From the NCBI GenBank assembly GCA_013397075.1, contig VWZS01005939.1, positions 1 through 64,000 on the forward strand: DNA of 64,000 nucleotides. The letters are read 5' to 3'. Position 1 is the stretch's first letter. The number at the start of each line of letters is the position of its first letter. Shown one piece after another: positions 12,717 through 24,700 of the stretch. Position numbers and translations under genes: made by a program. The notes under the pieces are model-generated. The model searched no databases. It worked only from the letters and a program-made list of their open reading frames with translations, and had not been told where the DNA came from. The stretch is from Rhabdornis inornatus. Its lineage: Eukaryota > Chordata > Aves > Passeriformes > Rhabdornithidae.

Positions 12717-14692
12717 CTATATACAATAAACAATATAAACAATACATTTTTTCTTGTAATTTCTGCCAACTGGCTCTAGGTACAGATTTCAGGTTATGGC
12801 TCAGCATTTGCCCGGACCTCTTTGGGAAGTAGCACCACAATGGTTGTCTTGCAGCTGGCAGGTGCAAAGGGAGTTGAAGTAGAGGCTGACCCCTGCTGCT
12901 GCTACCATTACATTTCAAGTTGCATCGAACTCTCTAGCTGTTGTTGTTCCCTTTGGCCAGAAGTAAACGTTCCACTTGCAAATATTCCCCGATTTCTCTT
13001 TAGTGAATAGAGATGCTGAAGTTAATCTTGTTTCTCTAAGGAAATTCCTTAGAGAATTTTTTTAATCATAAAATTATTTTTTTTACCATACCTTTAACTC
13101 TCTGACACAGTAATGGTTCACTTCAGAACTCTCACTTTTAGGGACTAAGAAATCTCTTACCTGAAATAATGGGCTGATTGCACATCCCATACAGGAGAAA
13201 ATCTAAACTAAAAGCACCAAACAGACTTAATAGCACTATTAAAGACTGTTAAATGGCTGTATTACCTAAAAACCAAAGCCAAATCCAACCTTGATGTCAG
13301 TTGTCACTGAAAAAAGATATCAAGCCTTTCCCATATACTGTATCAGCTTTTTCTCTCTGTTACAACATTCTAACAATATGAACTAAAGTGACTGCACCTC
13401 ACCTACCTGTACATGAACAAGCCTATTAGTAGTCCTATTGCTTCCACCAGCTTGCAGTTATTGTGGGGAAAAAACAAACTGATATGGAACATGGTGTTTG
13501 CAGTCCAATGAACTAGTCTAGAGTTCAAATGAATTCTAAATCTTCAACATACCGGTAAATAAGAACCCAATACTAGGAGAAAGTCATACTGAAACCACGC
13601 ATATACTTAGTTACTGAATTAATCTTTATAAATAAATTATGTTTTCCTCTAATGTGATCACCAAAGGAAAAGAACCAGTGTTTCACAAGAATGCTCCAAG
13701 TCAGTACATTATCATTTATCATGTACTCAGGAAGAGTTACCATCTAGACAAAATGAACATATTCCCGGAAATTTAGTATTTCAATGAAGTTACCTTTTAC
13801 TCAACAAAAGAAGGATGAATACAGGTATTTTCCTGTTAAAAAGAAAAATTTATTTTGCCTAAATTACGGATACTGAAGAAGAATATTATTAAATGACAAG
13901 CAGTCATTAAATTATGTCAAGTACAAAGTCATATGAATAACTGCCTGTTAAGGAAAGCAGAACACAAACATACAGACATTACGTATCCTGAAACACCAGA
14001 GCCCAGGAGTAGGAAGTGGCCATCCACCATGTTTCCTGAGCGCAGAGGGACATGCTGCCCAGGCAGGATGCACACAGTCTCTGGAGCATGAGGAGCACTG
14101 GGCACAACCTGGGTTTCAAGAAATACATTTAGTGTCAGTAGCTCATAGTGCAGCTACAGTGCCAGCTGCAGGTTGAACTCTTTTGGATGACAGCTTCTTC
14201 AAGACATCTGAGACTCTGTCATGGGAAACCTTTTGTTGAGCTGCTGAGAAAACTGGGTGTGACCATGAGTGTGGGGGTGAAGCTGTGAAGGGGTTTTGGT
14301 GGTGCAAGTGTGACTGCCAGAGTGGCTCCTCGATGGTCAGACAGGGGAGTTTCCCTAATGCTGGTGATGTTATCACCTCTAGATAAGATAACATTATTGC
14401 CTCTTGTGTGTACCAATTGCAGGCTGTGTTGGTGAGTGTGGTGGCAGCCTACATGCAGCTGAGCGCATGGTGCAGGAGGCACCGGCCCACGACAACCCCA
14501 CCGGCCAGGGCATGGAAGGTTTGTCACCCTGGTTTATCACACTTCACAGGACAGGAATCATGTCAGGTGCCTTGGCTGCATCACCACTGTACTTGGTCCA
14601 TCTTTCCTTGGACTTCAACCTAGTGCTGTTGGCCATGGCCTTTGAGTATTGTTTTCACTTCAAAGTACCTGAAATAACTTGAAGGTGATGTC
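12717..14692. other. No gene seen
   Basis: Bases 12717-12975 may be further LTR-derived sequence. The rest is unremarkable apart from the palindrome at 13032. Confidence 0.5.
13032..13056. other. Palindrome with 12-base arms
   Basis: TTCTCTAAGGAA, one A, then TTCCTTAGAGAA. No associated gene. Confidence 0.85.
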
Positions 14693-14697
14693 ACAAC
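14693..14697. repeat. Target site duplication, left (ACAAC)
   Basis: Identical to 15356-15360. Confidence 0.88.
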
Positions 14698-15355
14698 TGT
14701 CTTGGTTTAGGGCAAATGTGGGAGAAAACCTCCAAAGGGTCCCCCCCAGGAAGCAAACCCAAGTGGCCCCTCCCCAAATTGCGTGAAGAAATTTCCCCAG
14801 GGAGAAGTGGAAAAAACCCATTTATTCAACAGGCAAAGCACTGCCCAGCACAAAAAGTGAACAATACCAAATGATAAAACCTCTCGCCACTATGAAGAGA
14901 TGACAAAATCAGAAAATCTCTCTCCTGTTGGTGGTAGCTCGGCTCAGTCTGTTATCAGTCCCTCCAGCGCTGGAAAATGCCAGGCCAGGCCCTGGTAGGC
15001 CATAGGTGTAAGCTCCTGGTGCTCCCCCAGGTCTCCAGTCCAGAGCAGGTTCAAATAATTCCAGGAAAAAAGGAAAAAAAAAAACTGTCCAGGGAACTTC
15101 CTTGCTTCAGTTAGTCAAAAACTAACTAAAAGCAAAGGAGACCTCTCTCCCATTATCCACCACAGCGACACAGTCCAGGAGACAAAGCGATGAAATTCCT
15201 ATCTCTGTGTTTTGAAAACAACCGCTTCAGACATTCCACTGCTTCTCCTTCTCCCCTCTTCACTCTCAGATCCAACCTTAAAGGTACAAAACTTATTTCT
15301 GGGCTAAACAGATGAATGGGGATACAAGTTAACATGGCAAAGTCACCCCAGGACA
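14698..15355 (-). mobile_element. Solo LTR with 5-bp target duplication ACAAC
   Basis: 658 bases with inverted ends TGTC...GACA. Perfect ACAAC lies on each side (14693-14697 and 15356-15360). The reversed polyadenylation signal TTTATT at 14821 fits minus orientation. No retroviral genes flank it, so it is the product of LTR-LTR recombination. Confidence 0.9.
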
Positions 15356-15360
15356 ACAAC
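15356..15360. repeat. Target site duplication, right (ACAAC)
   Basis: Identical to 14693-14697. Confidence 0.88.
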
Positions 15361-18300
15361 CAACCAGAGTGAGGTTTTCACAGCACAGCATGCCATGGTG
15401 GAGCAAGCTATAGTGTTGTGTTGGATGCTTGCAGGCAAGATTTGCTAAAGAGCAGTCAGGAACAGCACAGAGCACAGGAAGGCACAGCTTGGTTTATCCA
15501 AGGAGGGCACAGCTGGCCTTGGTTTATCCATGCTGCTGCCACCAGTAGTTTATCCACACTACTGTGCCTGTGGCTTGTCCACACTACTCCATTGAGTGGT
15601 ATGCTGGTTCGGCAGTCAAGGGAAGATGGGGCCAATCCATGCAATGAGGATGAGAAAACAAGGCACAGAGTGACTCTGAGTTGAAGACATGTGACAGTGA
15701 TGACACAACCACAGCAAGCAGCACTTCACCACAGGAAGGAGCATTTAAATGGAGAGACAACTCCAGATACTGCAGTGCTGTTTAACTTAGCAGAAAGCTT
15801 AGCTCAGGGTCTGGAAGGTGAAGCAAGGTAATGTACAATGTGGAAAAAAAACACACTTAAGCTGCATTGGTAACACTGGCACTGCTTCATGGTTCAAGGT
15901 CCTCCCTTAAAACCAGCAACTTACTTAGGAAAAGGTGCTTTGTATTCCAGCTCTGCTGTTCACTCACAGAGCAAGGGCAAGGCGGCAGGGGTGGGTCTCT
16001 TTGAGGAAAAACCGAGCACCAGGTGTGCCAAGGCAGGTACACTGGCAGGCAGGAGAAGGCTGGGTGGCTCCAGGAGCTCCTCAGTGTCATCACTGACAAA
16101 GGTTCAGTCATCACTGATCAAGTGTCATTATGTGGGCTCTGGAGCTGCAGAGATCACCCAGGTGATCAGTTCCACGAGTAAACAAAGTTCCAACACATTT
16201 CCGTCCCTTCTGGAGCACAGTAAGTACTGGAGAGTGGGGAAATTCCTGCAGACTGTAATTTCATGGTGCAGCTGACACAATTTCTGAGGATGCTAGGCAG
16301 CAAGGAGAAGGCTTCAATGCACCCCTGCAGAGCTAGGCTGGAGTGGAATAAATAATGTGTACAAGATAGGTATGTTAAAATAAAAATACAGAATTAACTC
16401 TTTCACTAAATAGAACAGGGAAAAAAAAGGAAAATTAGAAAAAATATCCTTTAGGAAGTTGCACATTTCCTTTACGTTGACTCCGAGGTTAGAGGAATTA
16501 GGGAATTCATTTTCTTCTCTTGAAGCTGGAGAATTGCAAAGGGACGGCTGAGAACAGAGCTAATGTTCAGCAAACTGCTGAAAATTCATTTTGTAACTGA
16601 TTCTTACTTTTCATTTAAATGTAGAATCCACTACATAGACCAGTTCTAGTCTGTCATGCCGAAAGCTTCACTGCTTTCAGTGACAGACAACAGCAGGTGG
16701 CCAGAAGGCAGGACAGGAGGTGGCACTCTGGCCAAGAGGAACCCCTATGAAAGCCCATTTCAGAGCAGACCTTAAAAGAGGGAGCAAGTTTTGAATAAGT
16801 TCTTGTGTATTTGGGACAATTTACTCAAGTATGCATCATAGAGTAGGTATGGAGCCCAACCTAAAGACAAAAGCACTGTTCAAACAACATGAAATACATT
16901 TAGTATTAGCTCTAGGAATCTGCCGATCTAGAGATCACAACCAAACATGGATGCAGCTCCTGGGAGAAAGCCAGGCAATGCTAGTGTATTGCACTGAAAA
17001 ATCAAAGGTACAGTCTACATAAATTCAATTTGCATCTGAATTTCTTGTAAAGCCCAGCAGTAGCTAGGCCCTTTAGGGCTGAGCATCTCTCTTCACAGCC
17101 AGTGAGGGGAGCTGGTAGAGAAGAGTTAATGATTCTGGGAAATTATATTGGACTCTGAGAGTGTTTGCTTCAGCATGGCACATGCAGCATGGCTAGATGT
17201 CTAATCTGCCAAGATCATTGTGACTACTTCCAAGTAAATCAGGCGTTCCTATTTAGTTCATTTGATATAGAGAATAGCATTCTATATGAGAAACTATATG
17301 AAAAACATTTCTCATTTCAAAAAAGCAGCTATAGTAATTAGCAAGCAAATATTAGCAATGTTTAACACCCTTAGTCTCCTCTCCCCACCTTCTATTTTTG
17401 CTAAGCTTTTAAGAAATTACCGGTATTTTTCCTCTCTTATCTTTACACACGACCAGTATATATTAGCTATCCAACCCACTGTTAATTACCAAGTTACAAT
17501 TGCTGTTACATGTTTTATAACTTACAAACTAAATATTACTTATCAAAGAGAAAGTCTGGGATTTAATAGGCAGTGATTCTCATAAATACTACATCGCAAA
17601 ACCAGACACTACAATATGTTACCAGTAAGATCTTTGGAGGGAGCAGGGGCTGAAGCACTTAGCTCTCAGCCATAAAGTCTCCGATGACAAATGCCCACTA
17701 TGCAAAATCTCTAATCAACTTTTTCCTTCTCACGTTTTTTTCTCCCATTATTACTCAGTGTCATGTAATCAGTGGAATTTTAAAAGTCAAAGAAATACAG
17801 TGGGGTGTGAGATTGTAACACCAGCTGTGTCCAAGAGCTGGCAAGGTGGGATTAGGAACAAGCAGAATAACACTGACTCTGATCTGGCTGAGCTAAGTGA
17901 TTACAGAAACTCTGATCTGACACATCTGAGTGGCTGTTCATCTCAGACCTCATCTGTGGAAATTACTTTCCCCTCCTCGTCTAGAAGGTCTTTAGTGGTG
18001 CCCATTTATTTCCAGTTTCTGACAAGGACACCTGGAGTGACACCAGCATGTAAAAGCCTAACTAGAGCTTATCAGCCTTGCTGGATGTCTGGAAGCAATC
18101 ATAGATGAGAGGAGAGCTGGAGCAGGGACAGGAGATCAGGTGGGTTCTCCCAAGTACCTGCCCTAAAGTACTAGAAAGAATGGGGAATCGCTGTTATAAA
18201 TTCCTACATAGTACCTCTAGACTGTTTTCTGGCCTGGGAACTTTTCCAAGTGTTTAATGATGTTTAAATAACTTCATTCGTAAGTCAACAAAATGTTACC

Positions 18301-21300
18301 ATACATCCAATGGAGCAACAGAAATAAGGCTCATACTGAGTGCTCTGGAAAAGGCATTCAGAGTCCTCAGCACTCAAACCTTCAAAATTTTAAAATCAGC
18401 TGGAATCTATAATGATAAATGCTAGAGAGACCTGCAAAGAAGAAAAAGTTCTTGCAAGTCTCATCCACATCATCCTTGCTTGGTTCAGCACTACACTGTG
18501 CTCTGTGGCTCTTCTATGATGCCTTACTGAATTCAGTTTCAGTATGTACAGCCACTTCCATGGGACTTTATCGATGAGCACTGTAGTCCATTAAGATTTT
18601 TAAGGACTATCCATATGTACCAAGTTTCACTTTTATGCTTTGCCCATTATTCTTTGACCTTTTTGTCCAGTCCAGAAGTCAAGAACTACATTTTTTCTAG
18701 AAAGGATCTCAAAGGGTTGCCTGCAAACGGATTTGAAAAGCATTGGCTGGTGTGCTAATACTTGCACTGACATAAGCAGGTATGCCTTAAAAATACAAGG
18801 TGTGATAATAGATCATAATTTGTGGAGGGAGCAGAAGATATTCTTAAAGCAGAAAACCCTTTTAAGTTCCCAGGGCAGGCCCCCTGGAAAACCATAGCTT
18901 AAAAGATAACAAACTGCTTGTAGAATGATGAACCCAAGAAGGAATGCAGACTCCGTTGCTGGACCCCTTGTTATCTATCTGTAATATTAGTGGTTCACTT
19001 TCTTTTAGTATCTATAGGCTAGTTTTGAATGTAAAATCCTTCATGGATTGGTTAGAATTTAGAATTCCCTTGGCTATTGGTGAAANTTGAATGAACTTTT
19101 GCAGAAACATGATTTACACTTCTTGGAAGTAGCATCCTGGATCCTTTTACCCTCTCTCCTGAAGGCAGTTCAGGAAAATACTGGGAACAGTTTCAGCCTG
19201 AATGACCCCCAGCTGCAGGAGGTGTGTGAAGGAACATGCAGGGATTTTACCTAGACACAAGCAGGATTAAACCTATTCTACCATACAAATCTACGATTCT
19301 ACCAGCAATTCTACTGTGATAGGAATGAGGAGGCCCAGTTGTAGGTATTCTCAGTAACAGTTTGTGTGATGAAGTAGATGGTGTGTTTCAGCCAGTGGAA
19401 TGACACTGCTGGAGTTCCAGCCCAGAACACTAGGAAGGAGGATCAAGGCTGAAGCTGAGTTTAAGGATAATTGCAAGGTGGTTAGTTCAGGTAGAAATGA
19501 GCAGTTCCCCTGTTGTGTGGTGGAGAGTAACCAGCTCAGCAAAGGCTCTGCACAGTTTTGCATAAATGTGCACTGTCAGCAGTGACGTTGTACTGGGGCA
19601 AAACCTTGGCAAGTGTGTAACTGGGAAAAAGGCCTTGAATAGATCTTGTTCTGTTCATTTTGGACAAGACCAAATGACAGCCTGGCATTCAGCTTTGGGC
19701 ACTGTTCCCAAGAAGATACAGACCACACAGCAAGATATCAGAAGACAGCAGCAGGAATCATCAGAAAAGAAAATGTATAGGAATAAACTGCATGGGAACA
19801 GGGATGTCAGGGTTGAAAGAGCACAGCTGAGGAAGATGTTCAAAGTCTTTCTTTGCATAAAAGCCAGCAGAAAAGGAAGGAATACTCTGTTCCCTGTGGC
19901 TGTGACTAATATCACTGAAAGGATAAGGCCTTAACTACAGCAAGGAAGACTGAGCTATTAGGAAAACTTTGCATCCAGTAAGAGCAGTGAAACAAAGTAC
20001 TTCTTAGAGACACTGCAATATCTCAATCGCGGAAAGTCACAAGGACAGGTCACATAATTTTTTGGAGTGTGATTTCCTAAAACCAATGAAGCACCAACTG
20101 AATTAGACTACCCCACGTAAAATGGTGAAAACCAGATTTTTTGAACGTCAATACAGTGTAAAATTAGTAAATTCAAAAGGAACAAAAACCCAAGAAAGTG
20201 AAAGTTTTGCAGAACATGACAGTTCAGGTCTGGACCTAGCTCAAGACTCAGCTTTGTGGTGCTGTGGTGTTTTCCACATGGGCAGAGGAACACAGAGAAT
20301 TTTTATAGCTTTCAAGAAAGTGCTGGTAAGGAATGACACAGTTGCTTATAATGACTGTCAGTGGATGTCATTGGGGCACCGGAGCCTCCAGGCTCCACAA
20401 TTTTAGAGCATGGACACAAGGAACAAGCTCCTTATGACTGTGGCAGGTAAGAGGACTGAATGTTCTCCAGACAGACTAGGTCATCAGCCCCATAAGCATT
20501 TCCCACATGCCTCTGGCTTTCTAAGCACTGCTCCCTAATAGTTCTCTACCTTCCTCTCTTGCTGCACTCTGACCTTTGGCATACTCCTCTACTTTCAGCC
20601 TAACTTTCTAGGATGCAGACACAGGGTTCCCTAATATACAATGCTTGTTCCTTTGGTCCCTGAATGTTTGAAAGGCACTATAGAAGAATCACTCTTCTAT
20701 ATGACTCTTCAGCTCTAGCAGCCCCAGCAAAGAAGCTGAATAGTTGTTGCTTTGACCCCAGTCTTTATGGCCAGGATGCTGTTTTTTTCTGTGGTTTTGA
20801 ATCAACTTCCCTAACCATCCCAATTTCATGGAGCTCAGGGATGGGAAAATAACTAAATTCATTCTGCACCATATTTCTGTGCTCATATAGGGCCAGAATG
20901 GGCAGGCTAGGAGTAGGCAGGAAGGAACATCCTGGCTGAGTTCTGCACTGCACCTCTGGGGACCACAGAGGGTAGATTATGGCTTGTGTGCACACTGAGG
21001 GATGTCTTCTTTTACATGTACCTTTGAGTGCATCACCAAAGGACAGAAAAAAATCTTTACTCAGAAGACAGAGGAAAATCCAGACAATTTTTATGCTAAC
21101 TTTGGAGATCTGGATGGTTTCCTTCACAGCTCTATGCAGGACCGTTCTATCCAGGCAAACGGCTGCAAGACAACTGTATTGTCCTGCTGTGTACATGTCA
21201 GAAGGGAGTGACTTGTCAATAAGTTTTGTTATGCATTTAGGTGAGGACAGTACACTGCCATCATGCATACTCTGTGTTAAGACACCGAAAGTAGGAGAGA

Positions 21301-21321
21301 CAGGTACAATCTCTTCACTCT
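15361..21321. other. No gene placed; probable 3' region of the CD58-like gene
   Basis: The missing last exon and polyadenylation site of the minus-strand receptor gene should fall here or lower. No phase-compatible acceptor with a convincing tail was found. One N lies at 19086 without a visible duplication around it. Confidence 0.5.
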
Positions 21322-21598
21322 CATGACCAGCGACAGGACTCAAGGAAATGGCATGAAGCTGAGTCAGGGGAGGTTTAGGCTGGATATCACAAAAAGGATT
21401 TTCACCCAGAGGGTGTTTGGGCACTGGAACAGCCTCCTCAGGAAAGTGGTCAGAGTGCCGAGCCTGACAGAGTTCAAGAAGCATCTGAAAAACACTCTCA
21501 GGGATATGGTGTGATTTTTGGGGTGTCATCTGCAGGGCCAGGGTTTGGAGTTGATCCTGATGTGTCCCTCACTCACCAGATTCTATGATTCTATGAAG
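21322..21598 (+). mobile_element. CR1 retrotransposon 3' end
   Basis: Contains the CR1 landmarks CACCCAGAGGGTGTTTGG, GGCACTGGAACAGCC and the terminal ATTCTATGATTCTATGA. It is 5'-truncated, as is usual for CR1. It lies about 60 bases downstream of CD58-like exon 8. Confidence 0.92.
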
Positions 21599-21661
21599 GG
21601 ATCATGGTCAATTTGCCTACTGGGTCAGTAGCACTGACTGATCCATAGAACAGGCACTTAC

Positions 21662-21733
21662 CTTCCTGATTTACAGCATTCTTAACTATCTGCTTGTCTT
21701 TCAGGGCACTGTCATCCTCATTCAATGCTGTGT
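21662..21733 (-). CDS. CD58: CD58-like exon 8 (cytoplasmic tail)
   Basis: 72 bases between TTTTCAG and GTAAGT, phase 1 on both sides. It begins DTALNEDDSALKDKQIVK. An open phase-1 donor means at least one more exon lies below 21660. I could not place it; a CR1 insertion sits directly downstream. Confidence 0.7.
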
Positions 21734-24700
21734 CTGAAAAGGGATCAGAAAACAACTGCAGTCTCTCAGGAGCACACTCCATTGCTTCTGCCCCTCCCCA
21801 GCACAGGCCACTGCTCTATGCAGCCCAGGGCTCAGAGCACACCTTCTCTGCAAGTTAAGTACTGCTATGCTATCAGCAAAAGCCCGACTTGAAATTGCTT
21901 TGTACACGCATTTCAGAGAACATCATAGCCTTGCCTACTGTTTCCCATCCATACAGCAGTATGCCTGTTCCCCAGGTGCTGCTGGGTATACCGCACAGAG
22001 ATGCCATTAACTCCCTTTCCTGATGCTCCCATTCTATTCTGCAACAAAATAAAGGATTTGATTTTCTGCATCTCATGTCCAAACTGACAACCTTCATCTA
22101 TGGACCTCATTTCTCTCTTGCCTGAACTGTGTGTTTTCCTCCTTTCTACTTTAGGATGGGCATAAAATAAGCCTCCTTTTCCTACACCCATGTCTATGTA
22201 TATGGAAATAGTTACACAAGTAATAACCAATCCCACACTGCACCACACCTTCACCATCAGCTAGACAATCCCTATTTTTTCACATGAAAGAAAGCTGTTC
22301 TATACCCACTACAATACGTGCAGAAAGAATAAGCAGCAAACCCCAGGGGCTTCTGAATTTTTCTGAGTTTCCTTTCCTTATTGTCAGTATTGGTGATTTT
22401 TTTCATTTATAGGAAAGACTTCTGACTTTTCCAACCCCTTATGATCAGCCACTTGTGGAAAATGGTGGAAGGGCTAATGAGTGAATAAATCACTAGTGCA
22501 ACAGACTGGGGGAAAAACTGACTTTTTTTCTCAAGTTGAACAATAATATTAATTTCACTAGCCCTTTGGAGTTAAAATAACTTCTAGAAAAAATACAGGT
22601 CCTAGAACTTCCTTGAAATTTACACTGACTGGACTAAGGAAACAAAACTGGACTTTTGCTTAACTGCCTGATAAATGCAGTCAAAAGACTTTCCTAAAGC
22701 ATAAAGCAAATGGAAGATACAGCAGGCTTTGTTCCTTAGAGAAGCATATTTCTGGATGGAATATTTCCCAAATAGGAATTTTGCAAGCTGGTAAGCATTC
22801 CATCTCTAAATTGGTGTGCTGAGGCTCTTATCTTTCCTCCATGCTTTGTTATTTCTCCCACAGATGATAAAATGGTTTGCAAACCCAGCAAAAGCAGCAT
22901 CATTCTCATCATATCAAGAGGGAAATGGAAGCCCCAAGAAGGTGTTTGCTCTGTGCTGTTTAGCAAGCACCGCCTCCAGGTCTTTCTGATTTCTCTTCTA
23001 GTGATCTACTCATCAACATTTACTGTTCCTAAGGCAACAGGTTCTTCTAGGCCAACAGGGGAACGGTAAACTCTGTACTCAGAACATGCTAATATGGCTT
23101 GGACTACAAAAGACCATGTGTAAAATTACTTTCCCTCTTCACATTCCTCTGTTTTAGGGCTCCATTTCACTTGTTACCTTCTTCGGGCTCTTCATCCTCA
23201 TCATGAACAGTGTGTGAAAATGTGGCTGCAAGAAAACAGAAATCCTTTTCCAGAAATGTGTATGGAGGTAGAACAATAGTCTGCAAAATATGCAACTCAG
23301 CCTTAAAGTGACAACTTCATTGTAACACTTTTTACAGATATTCCTGAGAACCACTATATTAGGCCACTTTAAGGACTCAAAATTAATTTCAACTTCCCTC
23401 CAGCAACCACTTAAGGTCCCAGATCATGACTAACAATAAATCTGCATCAGCAAGACTTTTGTAAAGCTGTAGGCATAAATATAAAAAATGTTGAAGCTGC
23501 ACAGATCTGCCATAAAAAGACAGAGACAGCTGAGAGGAGAATCTGCATCTCTTTTTTTTTTGCTTCATCTTTGTGTTGCACTAACACTGTAACTTTAAAC
23601 CTTCCTCTTTGCAGACCTTAAAGTATCTTTAATAGAAACATTCTAAAGGAAACTTAAGTGCAGTACCAAAATGAGGGGTTTTGGACGGTTTATTTTTTCT
23701 TTTTCCCTACCCATCCTTCTCCTTTCTCACTTCAGATTCATCCATAGTCTCGACTTTTGCAGTCTCTGAACCATGGGCTAGAACCACAAATTTAACAAAT
23801 GTAAGGTACCAGACTGAGCACCCCACATGAAGGCACTGTGAACTCAACACCAGAACACTCCAAAAGGGCACTGAGCCTGCCACCTGATGGTGGAAGCTTT
23901 GGCCATTCCCCACTGAAACACTGGTTGGTCTGGTTACAGAACATTTTTTAAGAATCTTCCCCTGCTTTCCCCAGTCTGCTTGACCACCTTGGGTTTAATT
24001 TCGTTTGGTTCCTAAAAATAGACCACGGTCCTGGCAACAAAGCTCATATATGTTAAACCTAGAACATGGTAGCCAAATTCACCCTTATGAAATGGGCACA
24101 GACTAAAGGAGTTGTCCCCTTCCTTTGCTGCTCACTATATAGACTGATTTCCACACCCCAACACACAAGAAGCCAGAAAACAGTGCAATCTTACTGCAAA
24201 TTAAGGAAGTAAAAAAAAAACCCAAAACACTCCAACAAAACACTAAGAAAAAAACAAAACAAAACAAAAAATCTACAACCAACCAAATTTAAAAAAAAAA
24301 AATCCAAAGAAAACCTCAGTGCATATTAGAATAGACAGCAGAAGCCCAGGCAGAGATCTGGACAGGAAGAGAGGAATGACAAATTGCCCTAGAGTGTGCA
24401 CTTTTCCAGCCCTCTTCCTGAGGCCAGTCCCAATTCTCCACTATTAGAAAGGTAATTCACCTCCAAAGACAGCTGTTGACCAGGAAAATCTCAGGCCATT
24501 CATTCACTGTCAGTAACTTTGCCAGCCCCACTAACACATCCTTTAAGTGCAGATCCCTATAATCATCCCATATTGGACCTCGGCTGAGATTTTGAGCCTG
24601 CATGTGCACACTTTTAAAACTGATTCAAAAGCTCAGACCGTGCAGAAAAAGGGAAAGAACAAATCAGACTCCTTGCTCCAACCAAGAGCAAGTGTTTAGA

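Noticed and set aside
20765..21529. Minus-strand open frame of 254 codons, considered as the last exon of the CD58-like gene
   Set aside because: Its first part is antisense CR1. The peptide-like end near 20765-20900 does not join exon 8 in the required phase at any AG I could find.
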